In this document: positions 36,966 through 49,080 of the stretch, in pieces
Position numbering within the stretch: the first letter of the stretch is position 1
Layout: every line of letters starts with the position of its first letter
From: Siderastrea siderea
Lineage: Eukaryota; Cnidaria; Anthozoa; Scleractinia; Rhizangiidae
Direction: 5' to 3'
Assembly: GCA_964030785.1 (NCBI GenBank)
Contig: OZ034971.1
Coordinates: 44,378,304 to 44,442,303, forward strand
Length of the DNA stretch: 64,000 bases
Program-made: the position numbers and the translations under genes
Notes under the pieces: generated by a model
Told to the model about the DNA's origin: nothing
What the model saw: only the letters and a program-made list of their open reading frames with translations
Databases searched by the model: none

Positions 36966-39900
36966 ATGTCGTTCTCGTCGTCGTTTGCAAAAGGGAAAGG
37001 TTTTCGTTCGTCGCCCTTGTGCGCTTCGCAGGTGGTTGATGTTAGTTCGGACACTGAGAATGACAAAGAGGTGGAGGGAATCTTATCCAAGAGCCAGCCT
37101 AGTGCAAGTGGAAAAAGAACTGCAGACGAAGATGTTGAGGAAGAAGGTGATACAGAGAATGAAAAACGGCGGGAAACACATGCAAGCGAACCCGCGAACG
37201 TCACTGGTAAGCTTTTTGTTATATTTGCAACGATTATTTCGACTTCTTGCCTACTGTGGATTTCACAGTAATCATCAAAAGGCAAATGCTTTAGTCCAGG
37301 AGATATTTGTACGTGAAAACTTCTTTAATGCGTTTGCTTTGATCGAATGCGAAATTAGATCGAACTTGCGAAGTGAATGTTATGTCGGCTTCTGCGAAGA
37401 GGCACTGTGAAACTTAATGTTTATGAAGAAATTACTTATATGGATCCAAATGACAAAGCCGTACGAGCAAACGGGATTAACTCTGAAAGCTGTTCAGCCT
37501 AACAGTATTTCAAAAACGCATATCGCAATCCGTTTCAATCGTCTTCACTTTTGGCCATCTGTACATGTACCTTCTTTTGTGTTTGCTATGTAATTGAAAT
37601 GTTCCTTTACTCTTACATGATCAGGCGGTTATTTTTATATTTTACCGAATTTGGTGGCCATCTCCTTTGTCCAAATTTGGCTAAAATCAGTGACACAGTT
37701 CCTTTAACACTATTTTCCACTTCTGAGGTTGGATGTTTTCGTTAATTAAGCTTTGGAAGTAAATTATTGACTAAAGTTTCGGAAGTGCCTGCGATGAGTC
37801 CGGCAAAGAAACTTTTTTTCTTTTTATTGAACACGTTACGTCCTTGCTATCTCCCAAAATTTTCATCGGACAGCCCACTTGTCCTTTCTCTAAATAGAAG
37901 TTCTGATCACATTTTATTGTTTATTCGATGGCATTTGTTCATGATAAGTGGAGAAACGGTGATTTTAACTTGGAAGTACGTGGAACTAGTGACAGTTATT
38001 TTATTTGCAGACTGGTCACCAGAACGAGTAAAGGAATGGATATTTGGCTTATTTGGCGACACAGCTGCACAAAAGTTCCTTGAGGAAGAGATAGATGGAC
38101 GGGCCTTATTGGAAAGTAAACGGTTGGAAGATGATTTGACTCTTGAGAAACTTGGTATCACAACAATTGGGAAGAAAGAGCGCTTTAAGAGAGAGCTTGA
38201 AGCTGTCAGACCAGTTGCAAATGGTAGATATGTTTGCTTATTAAGCAAATTTCATAGTTTAAAACTTAAGGCTTCAGTTGTAAAGTAACAGCACTCTTAG
38301 AACTGTGAATCACGTGTTATCTTAGAAGAGGGTAGCAAGGGGGGGGGAGTCGTGATCTGGTTTCATGCACAAATTTTAACCAAATTCACGTGTCACATAT
38401 ATTTGAAACAGCAGGATTCTCGAATTACGTGTCTTTTCTAGCTATTTTCACGCGTCACGGCCTAATTTTTGCCCTTTTCACGTGTCGTACATAAACCCTT
38501 TGCTACCCTCTTAGGACTGTCAATATTTATAGGATGCTCTTTTTTCTAGATAACATCCATCCTTTTGGTCGAAAAAAATCGAGGGTTGATACTTCAACAT
38601 TCAAGAACTATGACAGGCTCCTAACAAGGGAAGAGAGAGAGCACCTCAGTTGCAAAGACAGAAGTATCTACAATACAAAGTAGGTATCTTAACTGTATTG
38701 CAAATTCTTTTGTGTACCATCAGGGTAGATAAAGAGTGGTCAAATAAGTATCCCTCAGGGTCCCATTTTTTAAATTATTTATCTTGTGCTCCTTTATAAA
38801 ACTGACCAGATTACTGGTGATGGCAAGAACCTCTCACTACTTTGAACATAATACAAAGGTGACACACTAAGATTATTTTTCTGTGCTGAAAAATGTTCAG
38901 GAAGCAGTGGAATTTTCTTTCCACATTATTTTACCTGTCTACCTGATAATCTAGCTATAGTCTAAGTAGTGCAGTGGCAAGTGGATTACTATATTTAACA
39001 TTGTGTACAATTTATTTTCCTCTTAATTACCAGGAAAAGAAGGATCACCAAAGAGGTCGAAAGAAAATGGCCACATGGAAGTGTTCTGCCAAATTACAGA
39101 AATAAGACAGAGGCAATGGAAGTGGACAAGTTCGTGGAAAAAATAGTGCAGGATGAGACATTGCTCTTTCCAGAATGTGGGTTGAAAAAGGAGGCAGTAC
39201 AGGAAACAGTCTTAAAAAAAATTAGAGAACAAAGACGGCAGCAGAAAGAAATTCCCCTTGTCCAAGAAGATGTCTTATCCACTGATAGTGCAAGCGAGTC
39301 ATCTAGTTCCTCTAGTCCTCCTGCATCTCAGTTAGAGCGGGTGAAAAGATACAACCTTTACTTTGATGAAGGTGAGTGGATATGAGGATGAGTTATTTAG
39401 TTTTCTGCCAATAATTGACTTCCAGTTTTTTTCTTGACAGCTACTTGGGTTTCTTTGCTCCTCACCCAAGATATTTTTTAAATGAATTGTGGAAGTAAAA
39501 AAAATTAATTAACTTATGTTTAGGCAAGTGCTGGTTAAATGTGAATGTGGGATCTTTCAAAAATCAGGCAAATATTGTTTTTTTCTTCTAACCAGGGTTC
39601 TAGCTAGGATTTATCGTTTGGGGGAGAAGTCGCTCATGGCCAAAGGCCATTAGCTTCCTAGGGGGGTCCAGGGGCATGCCCCTCCCCCTCCCCCCTGGAA
39701 ATTTTTTGAAATGAATATGTGCTGAGATGCAATCTGGTGCATTTTGAGACACAATTTTGGGATAATGTTACAGTGGTATTGTATTTTAGTTTTTAGTCAG
39801 GATCACGTTCTGACATTACATTTAGCTCCGATATTTGCTAACGTGAACAATATTTTTTTGGGGGGGGGAAGCTTCTACCCCTCAAATACCCTAGATAGAA

Positions 39901-40324
39901 CCCTGCTAAGCAATGTATAGAAGGTCAATATTGTTAAGTTTTAAGATATTAGAAATATATGAGCTGGAAGGATAATAACAAAGTTGCGATGTGCTTGAGA
40001 TTTGTTGGATGTTGCAATATTAACTTTCATTTATTTTTTGCGCTAGACATGACCCAGAGCACAGCTCAGTTGATAGTGATGACAGTCCTTGGAAAGCCAT
40101 CAATCAAAGATGTTAAAATGGATCAGCTGCACAAAATGCGAAAAATGTTCAACCTTGGACTGCTGAGAGGAAAGGATAAAATGACACACGTGAGAGCCAT
40201 TGCAAACTCTCTTAACAGTGAAGGTTACATCGCTCTATCTGCGGGGGCAGACCATGGGTCTCTGACAAGAAATGATGTCCAGATTGTCAAGGAGTTAAGT
40301 CTAGAGGATTGCAAGTCTGGCTAA
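36966..40324 (+). CDS. SAM-domain accessory protein of transposon B (5 exons, 399 codons)
   Basis: Exons are 36966-37206, 38011-38223, 38550-38679, 39034-39371 and 40047-40324. All introns are GT-AG, phases match, and the total is 1200 nt with the stop. The start is the ATG in MSFSSSFAKGKGF; an upstream in-frame TTG is not needed. Exon 1 is acidic and Ser-rich. Exon 2 is a SAM domain (residues about 81-150): WSPERVKEWIFGLFGD, then FLEEEIDGRALLE and LGITTIGKKERFKRELE. A basic stretch (NTKKRRITKEVERK) spans the exon 3-4 junction. Exon 4 has a poly-Ser patch. Exon 5 gives a helical C-terminus (MDQLHKMRKMFNLGLLRGKD) of unknown family. The gene lies divergently next to the transposase inside the same TIRs, as the second gene of plant CACTA elements does, so it may bind the subterminal repeats or oligomerise the complex; that role is inferred. 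Confidence 0.8.
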
Positions 40325-40334
40325 TTAAGGACAC

Positions 40335-40920
40335 ACCAAATGTATGAGTGACTGGACTTTCCAGGTTTATGTTACTGATAAGGATTTACCAGAAAAGGTA
40401 GTTTGCTTTGTTCACATACAGGAAAAAGTAGTTTGCTTTGTTTGGGGCTGAAGCCCTCCAAAAATACAGATCAAGTGTGATAGTAAACTTCCTGAAAGTT
40501 CAGACTTTCCAGGTTTATGTTACTGACAGATTGACCAGAAAATGTAGTTTGCTTTGTTTGGGGCTGATGCCTTCCAAAAATATGGATCAAATGGTAATAG
40601 TAAACTTTCTGAAAGTTCAGATTTTCCAGGTTTATGTTACTGACAGATTGACCAGAAAATGTAGTTTGCTTTGTTTGGGGCTGAGGCCTTCCAAAAATAT
40701 AGATCAAGTGTGATAGTAAACTTCTGGCAAGTTAAGACTTTTCCTTGTTTATGTTACTGACAGATTGACCATAAAATGTAGTTTGCTTTGTTTGGGGCTA
40801 AAGCCTTCCAATAATATAGATTAAATGTAATAGTAAACTTACTGTAAGTTCAGACTTTCCAGGTTAATGTTACTGACAGATTGACCTGAAAATGTGGTTT
40901 GCTTTGTTTTCATACAGGCA
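40335..40920. repeat. ~117-bp tandem repeat, 5 copies
   Basis: Units carry CCAGGTTTATGTTACTGA, ATTGACCAGAAAATGTAG and TTTGCTTTGTTTGGGGCTGA at about 117-bp spacing (copies near 40359, 40507, 40624, 40741 and 40857). They lie directly after the stop codon of the SAM-domain gene, in its presumed 3' region. Frames through the array are repeat artefacts. Confidence 0.8.
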
Positions 40921-41149
40921 CATGTTAAAATTAAAAAAGCCAATGCAAGACATCAACCATCATTACAAGGCTTTTATTGTTTACCTAAGTAGATATTTTT
41001 GGTAGTTGAAATTGCCAATAAAAAAAACTACCAGTTTGTTAAATGAGGCTTTATTTGATTGTTTCATTGTTACATTGGTCTTTCCCAAGAATTGAACAGG
41101 TGTGTTACAGATTCAATTATGTACTGCAAGAAAATATACACAGTTTATT

Positions 41150-41664
41150 GGCAAAGGAATATTGCAAATCCTAATATGGAAAACCCCTATAAACCAAGTT
41201 TGGTAGTTAGTATACCAACTATGGAATTAAATCATTTCCCATGAATGGTGTTCCATTTTCCAAACAGGGAAAATGGTCAGAAACCAAACTTGGTTTTATA
41301 GAAACCCAAACAAGTATATAGTGGTAAATTCAGGTGTGGTTTTCTTCCTTTCCGCGGTGGGCTCTGAAAATCCAGATAAGGAAAACAAACAAAATCCAAG
41401 TTTGGGAAAAGGGATATCCAAGTATTGTTTTCTCTGTAGCATAAAATCCAAGTGTGGTTTTACAAATTTCCAGTTACGATCATCTTAAACAAAATATTGG
41501 AAAACCAAGTTTGGCATCTGCAAAATCCAAATTGGTATTTGACTAAAATCCATGTTTGGAAAAATTGTACTTAATCCATGTTTGGAAAAAAGTTGATTTC
41601 CACGCAAATTCCATACAATTTCCATATACAATTCCAATTTGGAAATTGGTCAATTTTTCCAGTG
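41150..41664. repeat. Right subterminal repeats of transposon B
   Basis: Many short AAACCAAGTTTGG, ATCCAAGTTTGG and TCCATGTTTGGAAAA words, ending with TCAATTTTTCCAGTG at 41664. They mirror the TTTCCAAGTATG words of the left end. Likely protein-binding sites for transposition. Confidence 0.75.
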
Positions 41665-41683
41665 GAACTTGAAGCACGCTTCG

Positions 41684-41760
41684 ATGAGGCTTGTGAAGCT
41701 AAGTTTTCTTCTCCTATTCTGGATTGGATCTCTCCATTCACGGAAATACAGAAAACAGGG
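41684..41760 (+). CDS. Candidate first exon with signal peptide
   Basis: ATG opens a 25-codon frame, MRLVKLSFLLLFWIG and onwards, that looks like a secretory signal peptide (basic N-region, 10-residue hydrophobic core). It ends at a consensus donor GTAAGC at 41761. It starts 20 bases after the end of transposon B. No downstream exon could be identified, so this is only a suggestion. Another frame through the same bases is also open. Confidence 0.25.
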
Positions 41761-41764
41761 GTAA

Positions 41765-43254
41765 GCCGTCTTTCTTTTAGTCTCCGTGCAGATGATGTGC
41801 AGTAACTTATAATATAGGTTTTCAGTATTGCTTGCGAACACGTGCACTCAAAGAGGACCGACCTTGTAAGTTTTTAACTAAGAAAAATATTGGAAAGTAC
41901 ATTTTGTAGTTTCGTTTTTGACATCGGATTGCCTTCATCAAATCTACTTTGTTGAAGATTTGACTGTTAGAGAAAGGTTTGCAAATAAATCTGAAATAAA
42001 TATAGGGGCTGATAACATGAGCAAGGAATTATATTTTGAAACTACTAAAAGTGAGGTAGTTTATGTGGGCCCTCTGTGAACAGACTTGCCAGGATCTTGG
42101 CATCTCAAGCCATCCCTGTCAACGAGGCCTGGCCTGGTTAGCAGGGCTAAACAGGGTATATGGCAATACTGAAACATCCCTATTAACATGGAATATTGTG
42201 AAGGGTATTTACGCCTGAGTTCAATATTAAAATAAAATCAGTTCAATAGTTTTCTGTTTGGTCCTTGTGGCTCTAAATGGTGCATTTTGTACAGTTTGAA
42301 GGGTTTTTCAAATCATTCTACTGTACATAATAAGAGAAAAACAAGGAAGGAACACTGCATTTCAAACTGGCCCAGAAATTCTCATTGCTCAGCTTCTAAA
42401 CCACAAAGGCAAGCTCAGTGGTTAAAGATTCTTCTTGTGCCATTCAATTGTACATTTGTCAGAAACGTGTGACGTGAGCTGCTGAGTATGTTTGTTTTAC
42501 ACTTAAAGGTAAGCATTCTTTGCAATATTTCATGTTGATAGGAACATTTCAATAATATCCAGGGCTATACATTACATTTTGAAACTGCAGACTACTGGCC
42601 ACATAGTTTGTGTGGGAAGCATGTGGACTGTTAAACATACCAAAAGTAAAATTGGGCCAAGCAATTATATGGGAAAATCTCAGCCCAGTTTGCCAGGATC
42701 CCAGCAATGAGATGCCAGAGTCCCAGCTAGCCAGGCTGAAAGTTTTCCATGTAAACTGTGTTTACTAGGCCAGGGTGACTTGCATCATGTACATGGAATG
42801 CCAGGCTGAACAGTCATCTTGGCCTGAGCCAGCCTGGCTAATCATGGGCCAGCCCAGCACATGTAATTGGCCCTAAATATTGGGTTTTCAAAGAAAAGAA
42901 ATGATATTATTGAAAGTACAGGTGTACCAGATGAGCAAACATCCCTAATTTGCCAAAAAGGTTACCAGTTTGCATGTACTTTTGTGTTTCACCCTTTGCT
43001 TGTTTGTCTACCTGTTGTTGCAGTCTTATCAGCCCTTACTCAAACATTAAACCAGTAACTTAAATACAACTTAATACATCACCTGGAAACAGCATGCCCT
43101 GAGGGCTAATCTTTCAAGAGGAAAAAATGATTGTACATGTTGGACATCTTGCTCCATAATGTCAAGTCACACCCTGCAGAGTCACTCCCTCACAACATTT
43201 AACATCAATAAATTGTATGAACATACATGTAGATTATGTGCAACTGCTGTTGTG
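41765..43254. other. Intergenic, no supported gene
   Basis: Contains CCAGCCTGGC / GGCCTGGCC words around 42090-42170 and 42690-42860, in direct and inverted orientation, that look like a decayed repeat. No domain-bearing frame. Confidence 0.45.
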
Positions 43255-44240
43255 TTTTATTATATAGGCAAGAGTGTTTTAGTGGAAAATAGACCACTCA
43301 TAAAGTTCATACGAAACTACATCCGGGACTTGAGTGGGGTATTTTCCATATCCTTACTAGTGAGGATATCGATGACGTCATTTCCTGCTCTTGCACTGTT
43401 GTTTGTGCAAAAACACTCTTGTCCATGTAATAAAAAGAAAATTACACGGTGGCTTGAAGGTATAAATTTTATTTTTTCATGGTAAAAACAATATTCTACT
43501 CACTCGCTGTGCTCGCTTGTAAAATATTGTTTTTACCACTCGAAAATAAAATTCATAACTTCTTTTGCCGCCATGAAATATCTCAATTTATTATATAGAC
43601 AAGAGTGTTTTAGTGGAAAATAGACCACTCGTAAAGTTCATACGAAACTACATCCGGGACTTGAGTGGCATATTTTCCATATCCTCACTAGTGAGGATAT
43701 TGATGACGTCATTTCCTGCTTTAACATCGTTGTTTGTGCAAAAATCCTCTTGTCTATATAATAAAAAGAAAGTTACACTGTGGCTTGAAGATATGAATTT
43801 GTATTTTCTCGCGGTAAAAAACAATATTTTACTCACTTGATGCACTCGTTCGTAAAATATTGTTTTTACCACTCAAAAATAAAATTCATATCTTCGTGCT
43901 GCCATGTAATATCTCAATTTATTATGTAGACAAGAGTGTTTTGGTGGAAAATAGACCACTCGTAAAGTTCATACGAAACTACATCGGGGACTTGAGTGGC
44001 GTATTTCCATATCCTCACTAGTGAGGATATCGATGACATCATTTCCCACTTTAACATCGTTGTTTGTGCAAAAATCCTCTTGTCCATATAATAAAAAGAA
44101 AGTTACACTGTGGCTTGAAGATATGAATTTGTATTTTCTCACGGTAAAAAACAATATTTTACTCATTCGATGCACTCGTTCGTAAAATATTGTTTTTACC
44201 ACTCGAAAATAAAATTAATATCTTCGCACCACCATGTAAT
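43255..44240. repeat. ~330-bp tandem repeat, 3 copies
   Basis: Copies start near 43269, 43599 and 43930 with CAAGAGTGTTTTAGTGGAAA. Each contains TCATACGAAACTACATC, TAGTGAGGATATCGATGACG and an inner inverted pair GTAAAAACAATATT ... AATATTGTTTTTAC. Protein-like frames repeat with the unit and are not called. Confidence 0.85.
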
Positions 44241-44472
44241 ATCCTCTGTATATCATGAAAGCCTGGGAGAGGGGGGGGTACTTGGGTCAATTTTTGCTGG
44301 GTATGTGCTGCTGGCCTCTCCGAACCCCTACCCCATTATAGTGTATTCTCTAGCCAATTTATTATAGACCCCGTACCGTGTTAGTCACTTTTGGGGAAAT
44401 ATACCCCAAATCCCTACTTGCCGGAATTTACTTACCCCTGAAATCCCGCAAATGTGCGACCCCATTCTAGTA

Positions 44473-44571
44473 CAGTACCGCTCAAAAGTAAGTTATCAGT
44501 CTCGTCTCGTTTCTCTCGAGACGAGAGTCTCGTCTCTCGAGAGGGTGGTAACTTACTTTTGAGCGGTACTG
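44473..44571. mobile_element. 99-bp Tc1/mariner-type MITE
   Basis: A near-complete palindrome with ends CAGTACCGCTCAAAAGTAAG and its inverse, flanked by TA at 44471-44472 and 44572-44573. The centre is an array of CTCGAGACGAGA / GTCTCGTCTC words. Too small to encode anything. Confidence 0.85.
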
Positions 44572-44574
44572 TAA

Positions 44575-47319
44575 CTCTACTAGCTCCTATTGAAAATGCA
44601 ACCCCATTATAGTCAATCCAGTCGTGAAAATGCCACCCCATCCAGCGGCACATCCCCATTAGCCTATTACTAGGAAGTACCCCCCCCCCCCCCCACCTGG
44701 TATCAAAGTTTACGGTACATGGAATCGTACTTTTAAAGTAGGCCACATGATGACTTACAGTAAATAAATTAACAGTGCATTCCATATCTGGTATTTGACT
44801 CTTTTGTTAAGTTTTCAAACTAAAAAGATAACACTTTAAATGAAGTGTAAAGGCCAGAAACAATTTCAATTGATTAATTTAACTCAGTTGGCTTCACAAA
44901 ATATCCTAACAAGTCCTATGGATACTTGCAATTATTGATAATTATTAATAGTCATCAAAAACTGCCACACATTCTGCTATGTTTTGAATTGACCAATAAT
45001 TTGGGAGCTTTCTTGATTGTTGTTTTATTACTGTATTAAATTCCTAGATGTCGGTGAGCTCACATTAAGCCAACCGTGATCGCTGAACAGTTGAAACATG
45101 ACCATAATTATATTCACTGATTTCTAGTTACTTGTACGTGTTAGTACAGTCATAGTGCTTGGGGCAGAGAAACTTTGAAGGAACAAAGTCTTGTGTCATG
45201 GCATTTAAATTAATTTTTGTGTAGCCAGTACATTTATTTATTAAATTATGAACCTGGCCGTCACTTGATTTACAACATTTAACTTCCATTATTTTTGAAA
45301 ACTTTGTGAAGAGTGGTCGTATGGAAAATAACCTTGGGCATGTCGCAATGCCATGGTAGTGAAACTTGCATGTCTCAGTGATCCCAAGAGCTGGCCTTTG
45401 CCCCTGCTATATTCAGTCATGTCCGAGTGGTCGAAATTAGAGAGGCTGAACAAAGTACTGCCTCAGGCCCTCCAGGATGGGTTTAAGTATGGGACCAATC
45501 ATACCAGGCCCACCCCATAGAAACTGGTCTTGGTTATGAAAATCAGAAACATTCTCATTTGTAGTGTTAGGGCCTTACTTTAAACCACCAAAACCCATAT
45601 ATAAACCTCTATAATTCAAGCATTAATTTTTGGTTATGGTGAACACAACAGTGGTCAAGTATCACACATGCTATACATGTACTTCTACTGCTTGTGCCAC
45701 CTATGGTATGAATAGGGTCACGACACATAGTTTATCCTGATTCTTACATAACTTCTACTCTGTACTTGTGTTACACGTATTTACTGATACACACTCAAAA
45801 TGTGCTTGTCTCCAACCTCGCGATGTAAATTTAACTTGCACTTTCAGAAAATTTGTCTTTTTGACACCCATTTGTATGTAATTTTTTACATGAGTGTTTT
45901 TTGCTTAAAAAGTGTGCTCAACATGGCATCATTACACACAGGAAACCCTCATGTAGTGCTGCAATTCCCGTGTCCTGTACTGTTCAAAACTTAGATAAAA
46001 TGCACTTTTGTTGACTAGTTAATTTATACTGTCGTGTAGGATAGAAAGTTTATCTACCAATGTGCGTTGCTAACCTTGCTGTCCATTTTGGTTTCTATTG
46101 TGCAATGAACTTTTTACTGTCCCTGACATGCTATCAAATGACGATTTAACTACAATGTATGATTTTATGAATAGCTTAAGTCCATTTTCCATGAATTCTC
46201 AAAAATAAGGTTACCCATTGTTCTGTGATGGGAAAAAAAGAAAGTTCTGTGATGGGGTTGAGTCACCATTGTTATTCACATATACCAGTTTGACTTTAAA
46301 AAGCGTCCACAGTAGCTACACATTTTAACTGTTACCTGGGTCAGTGTCCATAGGAATTATTTGTATTTGTAGAGTAAATTAAATTTAATACTATCCTTTC
46401 ATTCATTCCAACAGATCAGTCATATGTGTACATAATATGAAGTGGATCAACAAGTTCAATCCCCATCAAGACAGGCTTAAAGAAGTCCTTATCGCAGATC
46501 AGAAACACTCCCAGTTATCATAGTCACTGTAAATCTGGATAAGTCAGCTATAAACAAAAATCAAAAAGGGGAAAAATTTGCTTTGAAACAATGTCCTTTG
46601 TACAGAGTCCAATGTTTTGCTTTTGGATGAACTACATTGTAAAGATTGGAGGAAAGAGGAATCTGTCCTGGATAACATTGTAGCAATGCCTATAAGCAAC
46701 TAATGAACTTAAGTGCTTATGTACTCATTCATTAGCATCCAAACAAAACAGCTTGTACAGTGGAACTGTGGTGCAGGTACTAGTCATGTGAAAGAGCATC
46801 TATTCTAGTACCGGTTTCACTAAGTTTTTTTTTTTTTTTGCTAAGGTGAAACTTTCATTCATACCACCCAGGGCAAAAATTCTCTTTTCTTCGTGTCTCT
46901 CAGGTCAGCGAATTTGCAGGAAAAGAGAACAGTCCCAGTGAAGATGTGTTTGAACTTTCATTTGAATATAAGATGTGAAATATAAGGAGTTTTTTTAAAA
47001 GAAATTCAAGGATCAAAAAAGTATAATGGTGCCGTTTAAGAAAATTAAAGATAGAATGTATTGATTATAAACAGGAAATGAAGTGTATTTTATCACTTAT
47101 TTATTTTATACTTAAATGGGGCAAGGAGGAAGCTAAGCAAATTGACAATAAAGATTTGTTAGTAAAAGGTACTTTGTTTACTCACTTTATTCACTTCAGT
47201 GATTTGAGGTCCTTGTTTCAGACACATTTGGCCAGTTTAAGTCTAGGTTTTAATGTCTGGAACACATGTTTCGTGTCGTTTGATAAAGCTCTTAAACGTG
47301 ACTGAAACTAATATTTAAC
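44575..47319. other. Intergenic, no supported gene
   Basis: Includes a C-run at about 44670-44693 and generally AT-rich sequence. A short frame near 45800 and another near 47078 have no recognisable domain. No RNA gene was recognised. Confidence 0.45.
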
Positions 47320-47870
47320 TAGAAATACGTGACCTTTAATGACTATTAAACGACACTAAACATCTGTTTTGGGTGTATTTAATTAGGACCTACAACCAAG
47401 TTTAATTTTGGCTTAAACCCACCTTAACATAACTTCAGGTTCATGTCTAATGCAGGTTTAAGTTCTAATTAAACATGCCTGAAACATATATTTAAAATAC
47501 CTTTAATGTCTCTATTAAACGACACTAAACATTTGTTTTGGTTACATTTAATTAGGACTTAAACCTACAACCAAGTTTAATTTTGGCTTAAACCCACCTT
47601 AAAATAACTTAAGGTTCATGTCTAATGCAGGTTTAAACATGCCTGAAACATACATTTAAAATACCTTTAATGACCCTATTAAACGACACTAAACATTTGT
47701 TTAACGTATATTTAAGAAGGACTTAAACGTACATTGGACATGAACCTTAAGTTATTTTAATATTGGTTTAAGCAAAACTTAAACTTAGGTATAAGTTGCT
47801 TAAACAGCAACTTAAACTTACTAAACTTGTGTTTAAGACAGGGTTAAGTCATGTTTAAGGTCGTTTAAAT
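47320..47870. repeat. ~165-bp tandem repeat, TTTAA-rich
   Basis: Three units marked by ACGACACTAAACAT at 47350, 47519 and 47683, with TTTAATTTTGGCTTAAACCC and TAATGCAGGTTTAA in the first two. The array ends at GTTTAAATTTGCCATACG. It resembles, in opposite orientation, the TTTAA-rich array at 7311-7760. Confidence 0.75.
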
Positions 47871-47879
47871 TTGCCATAC

Positions 47880-49080
47880 GTTAACAGTTTTTTTTAATCG
47901 TTTTCAAATAGCTTAGGGATGTGAATTTGCAGGCACGCGGAGTACTGGGCACCAATGTCACGGACTACTCAGGAAGACTGGTGCACTTTTTAGGCGCAGC
48001 GGCATAGCTAGCGACAAAAGCTGAAAAATGGGTGAAAAGGTGTTTTGCTAGAAATTTGCTAAAGAATTGTTAATGGGTTCTCGGAAAGAGGACAGCACTT
48101 CATTTTTCGTTGCATTGCTCATGTCAGGTACGTGTAATTATAGCTTTTTATTGTCTTCGGTAAACAGCTTAATATATTAGCAGGGCTTTACCGATCGATC
48201 ATTATAGTTTGATGTTTCATATTTATCGTTAGTCCAGTGCTTAAATAATTTGTCATTTTCGTTCCGGTAGCAAAAAACCGAAAGATAGACACTTAGGTTG
48301 GTAACTAAAGTTTATTAAGTTTCGTAAGTCTTTAAATAAACGTTATATGAAGTGATGTGGTTTTTGTACACTCGTCTCTCAATCGTATGTTATTTGTTGG
48401 CCAACTGAAAGGGTAGCATCGCATCCTTTATGTTTTCAGTAACTTTAATTACAGTGTTGCTGTTAAAATTAATGTTTCAAACAGCTATTGCTTAAAGCAA
48501 GAAAGTCAGGCTATTCTCCTAATGTCGATATTGGCAGATAAGCTTAAATTCTTTTGTGTAGCATCATTTAAGCTTACGTGTTGTAAACATCTCATAACAA
48601 CATAACATAACACATAACATTCTTTATGTTATCTCCAACTCCATTTGTTTATTAGCTGGGCTTTTCTTCACTGCTTACAAATTATTTATATACATCTAAT
48701 GACTCACGAATGTTTCTTAGATCAAGTAAGGTTCAATGCTATAGTTGGAGTAGTTATAGAGTTGGCGGTTCTGGCGCAGTTTTATAAAAACTTCGCTAAA
48801 ACCGAACCAACTCTAACTACTTTCCATCTGATGGCAATCATTTTATGCAAACGAGCGCAGTTTTCCATTTTATGGAAATCTATATGGTTTTATTTCATAT
48901 GACACCGAACGCATTTTTCCATCGCGTGACTTCATACAACAGAAAGTCTTGAAATTCTCGGAAAACAGGAAGTTTTAAAATTCTCGGAAAGCAGACAGTC
49001 AATTAAACCACAAAACGCCACAGCTGTGGCGTGACGTCACGAAGTAACATAAAAAATAAAATCTGATATAATAGTATAGA
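47880..49080. other. Left flank of the viral element, no gene seen
   Basis: No supported gene. Includes ACATAACATAAC short repeats near 48600 and paired GGAAGTTTTAAAATTCTCGG / GAAATTCTCGGAAAACAG words near 48950-48990. The left terminal repeat of the viral element probably lies between about 48900 and 49075, but without the right end in view it cannot be delimited. Confidence 0.4.

Larger units (their letters stand above)
28417..41664. mobile_element. CACTA/EnSpm-type transposon B (13,248 bp, two intact genes)
   Basis: The left end is CACTGGAAAAAATACCCAAT and the right end is the reverse complement of CACTGGAAAAATTGACCAAT: CACTG-type TIRs, 11 bp perfect then imperfect, both followed by TTTCC. 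GAA directly flanks each side (28414-28416 and 41665-41667), a 3-bp target duplication. Both subterminal zones (28417-29165 and 41150-41664) are crowded with TTCCA / TTTGG-type words in opposite orientation. Between them lie two divergent multi-exon genes, a TNP2-like transposase and a SAM-domain protein, both with unbroken frames. This combination of ends, TSD and intact transposase supports a complete, possibly autonomous element. Confidence 0.88.

Noticed and set aside
43159..44202. Several frames with YNKKK and SLLVRIS segments
   Set aside because: They recur with the 330-bp tandem unit on both strands.
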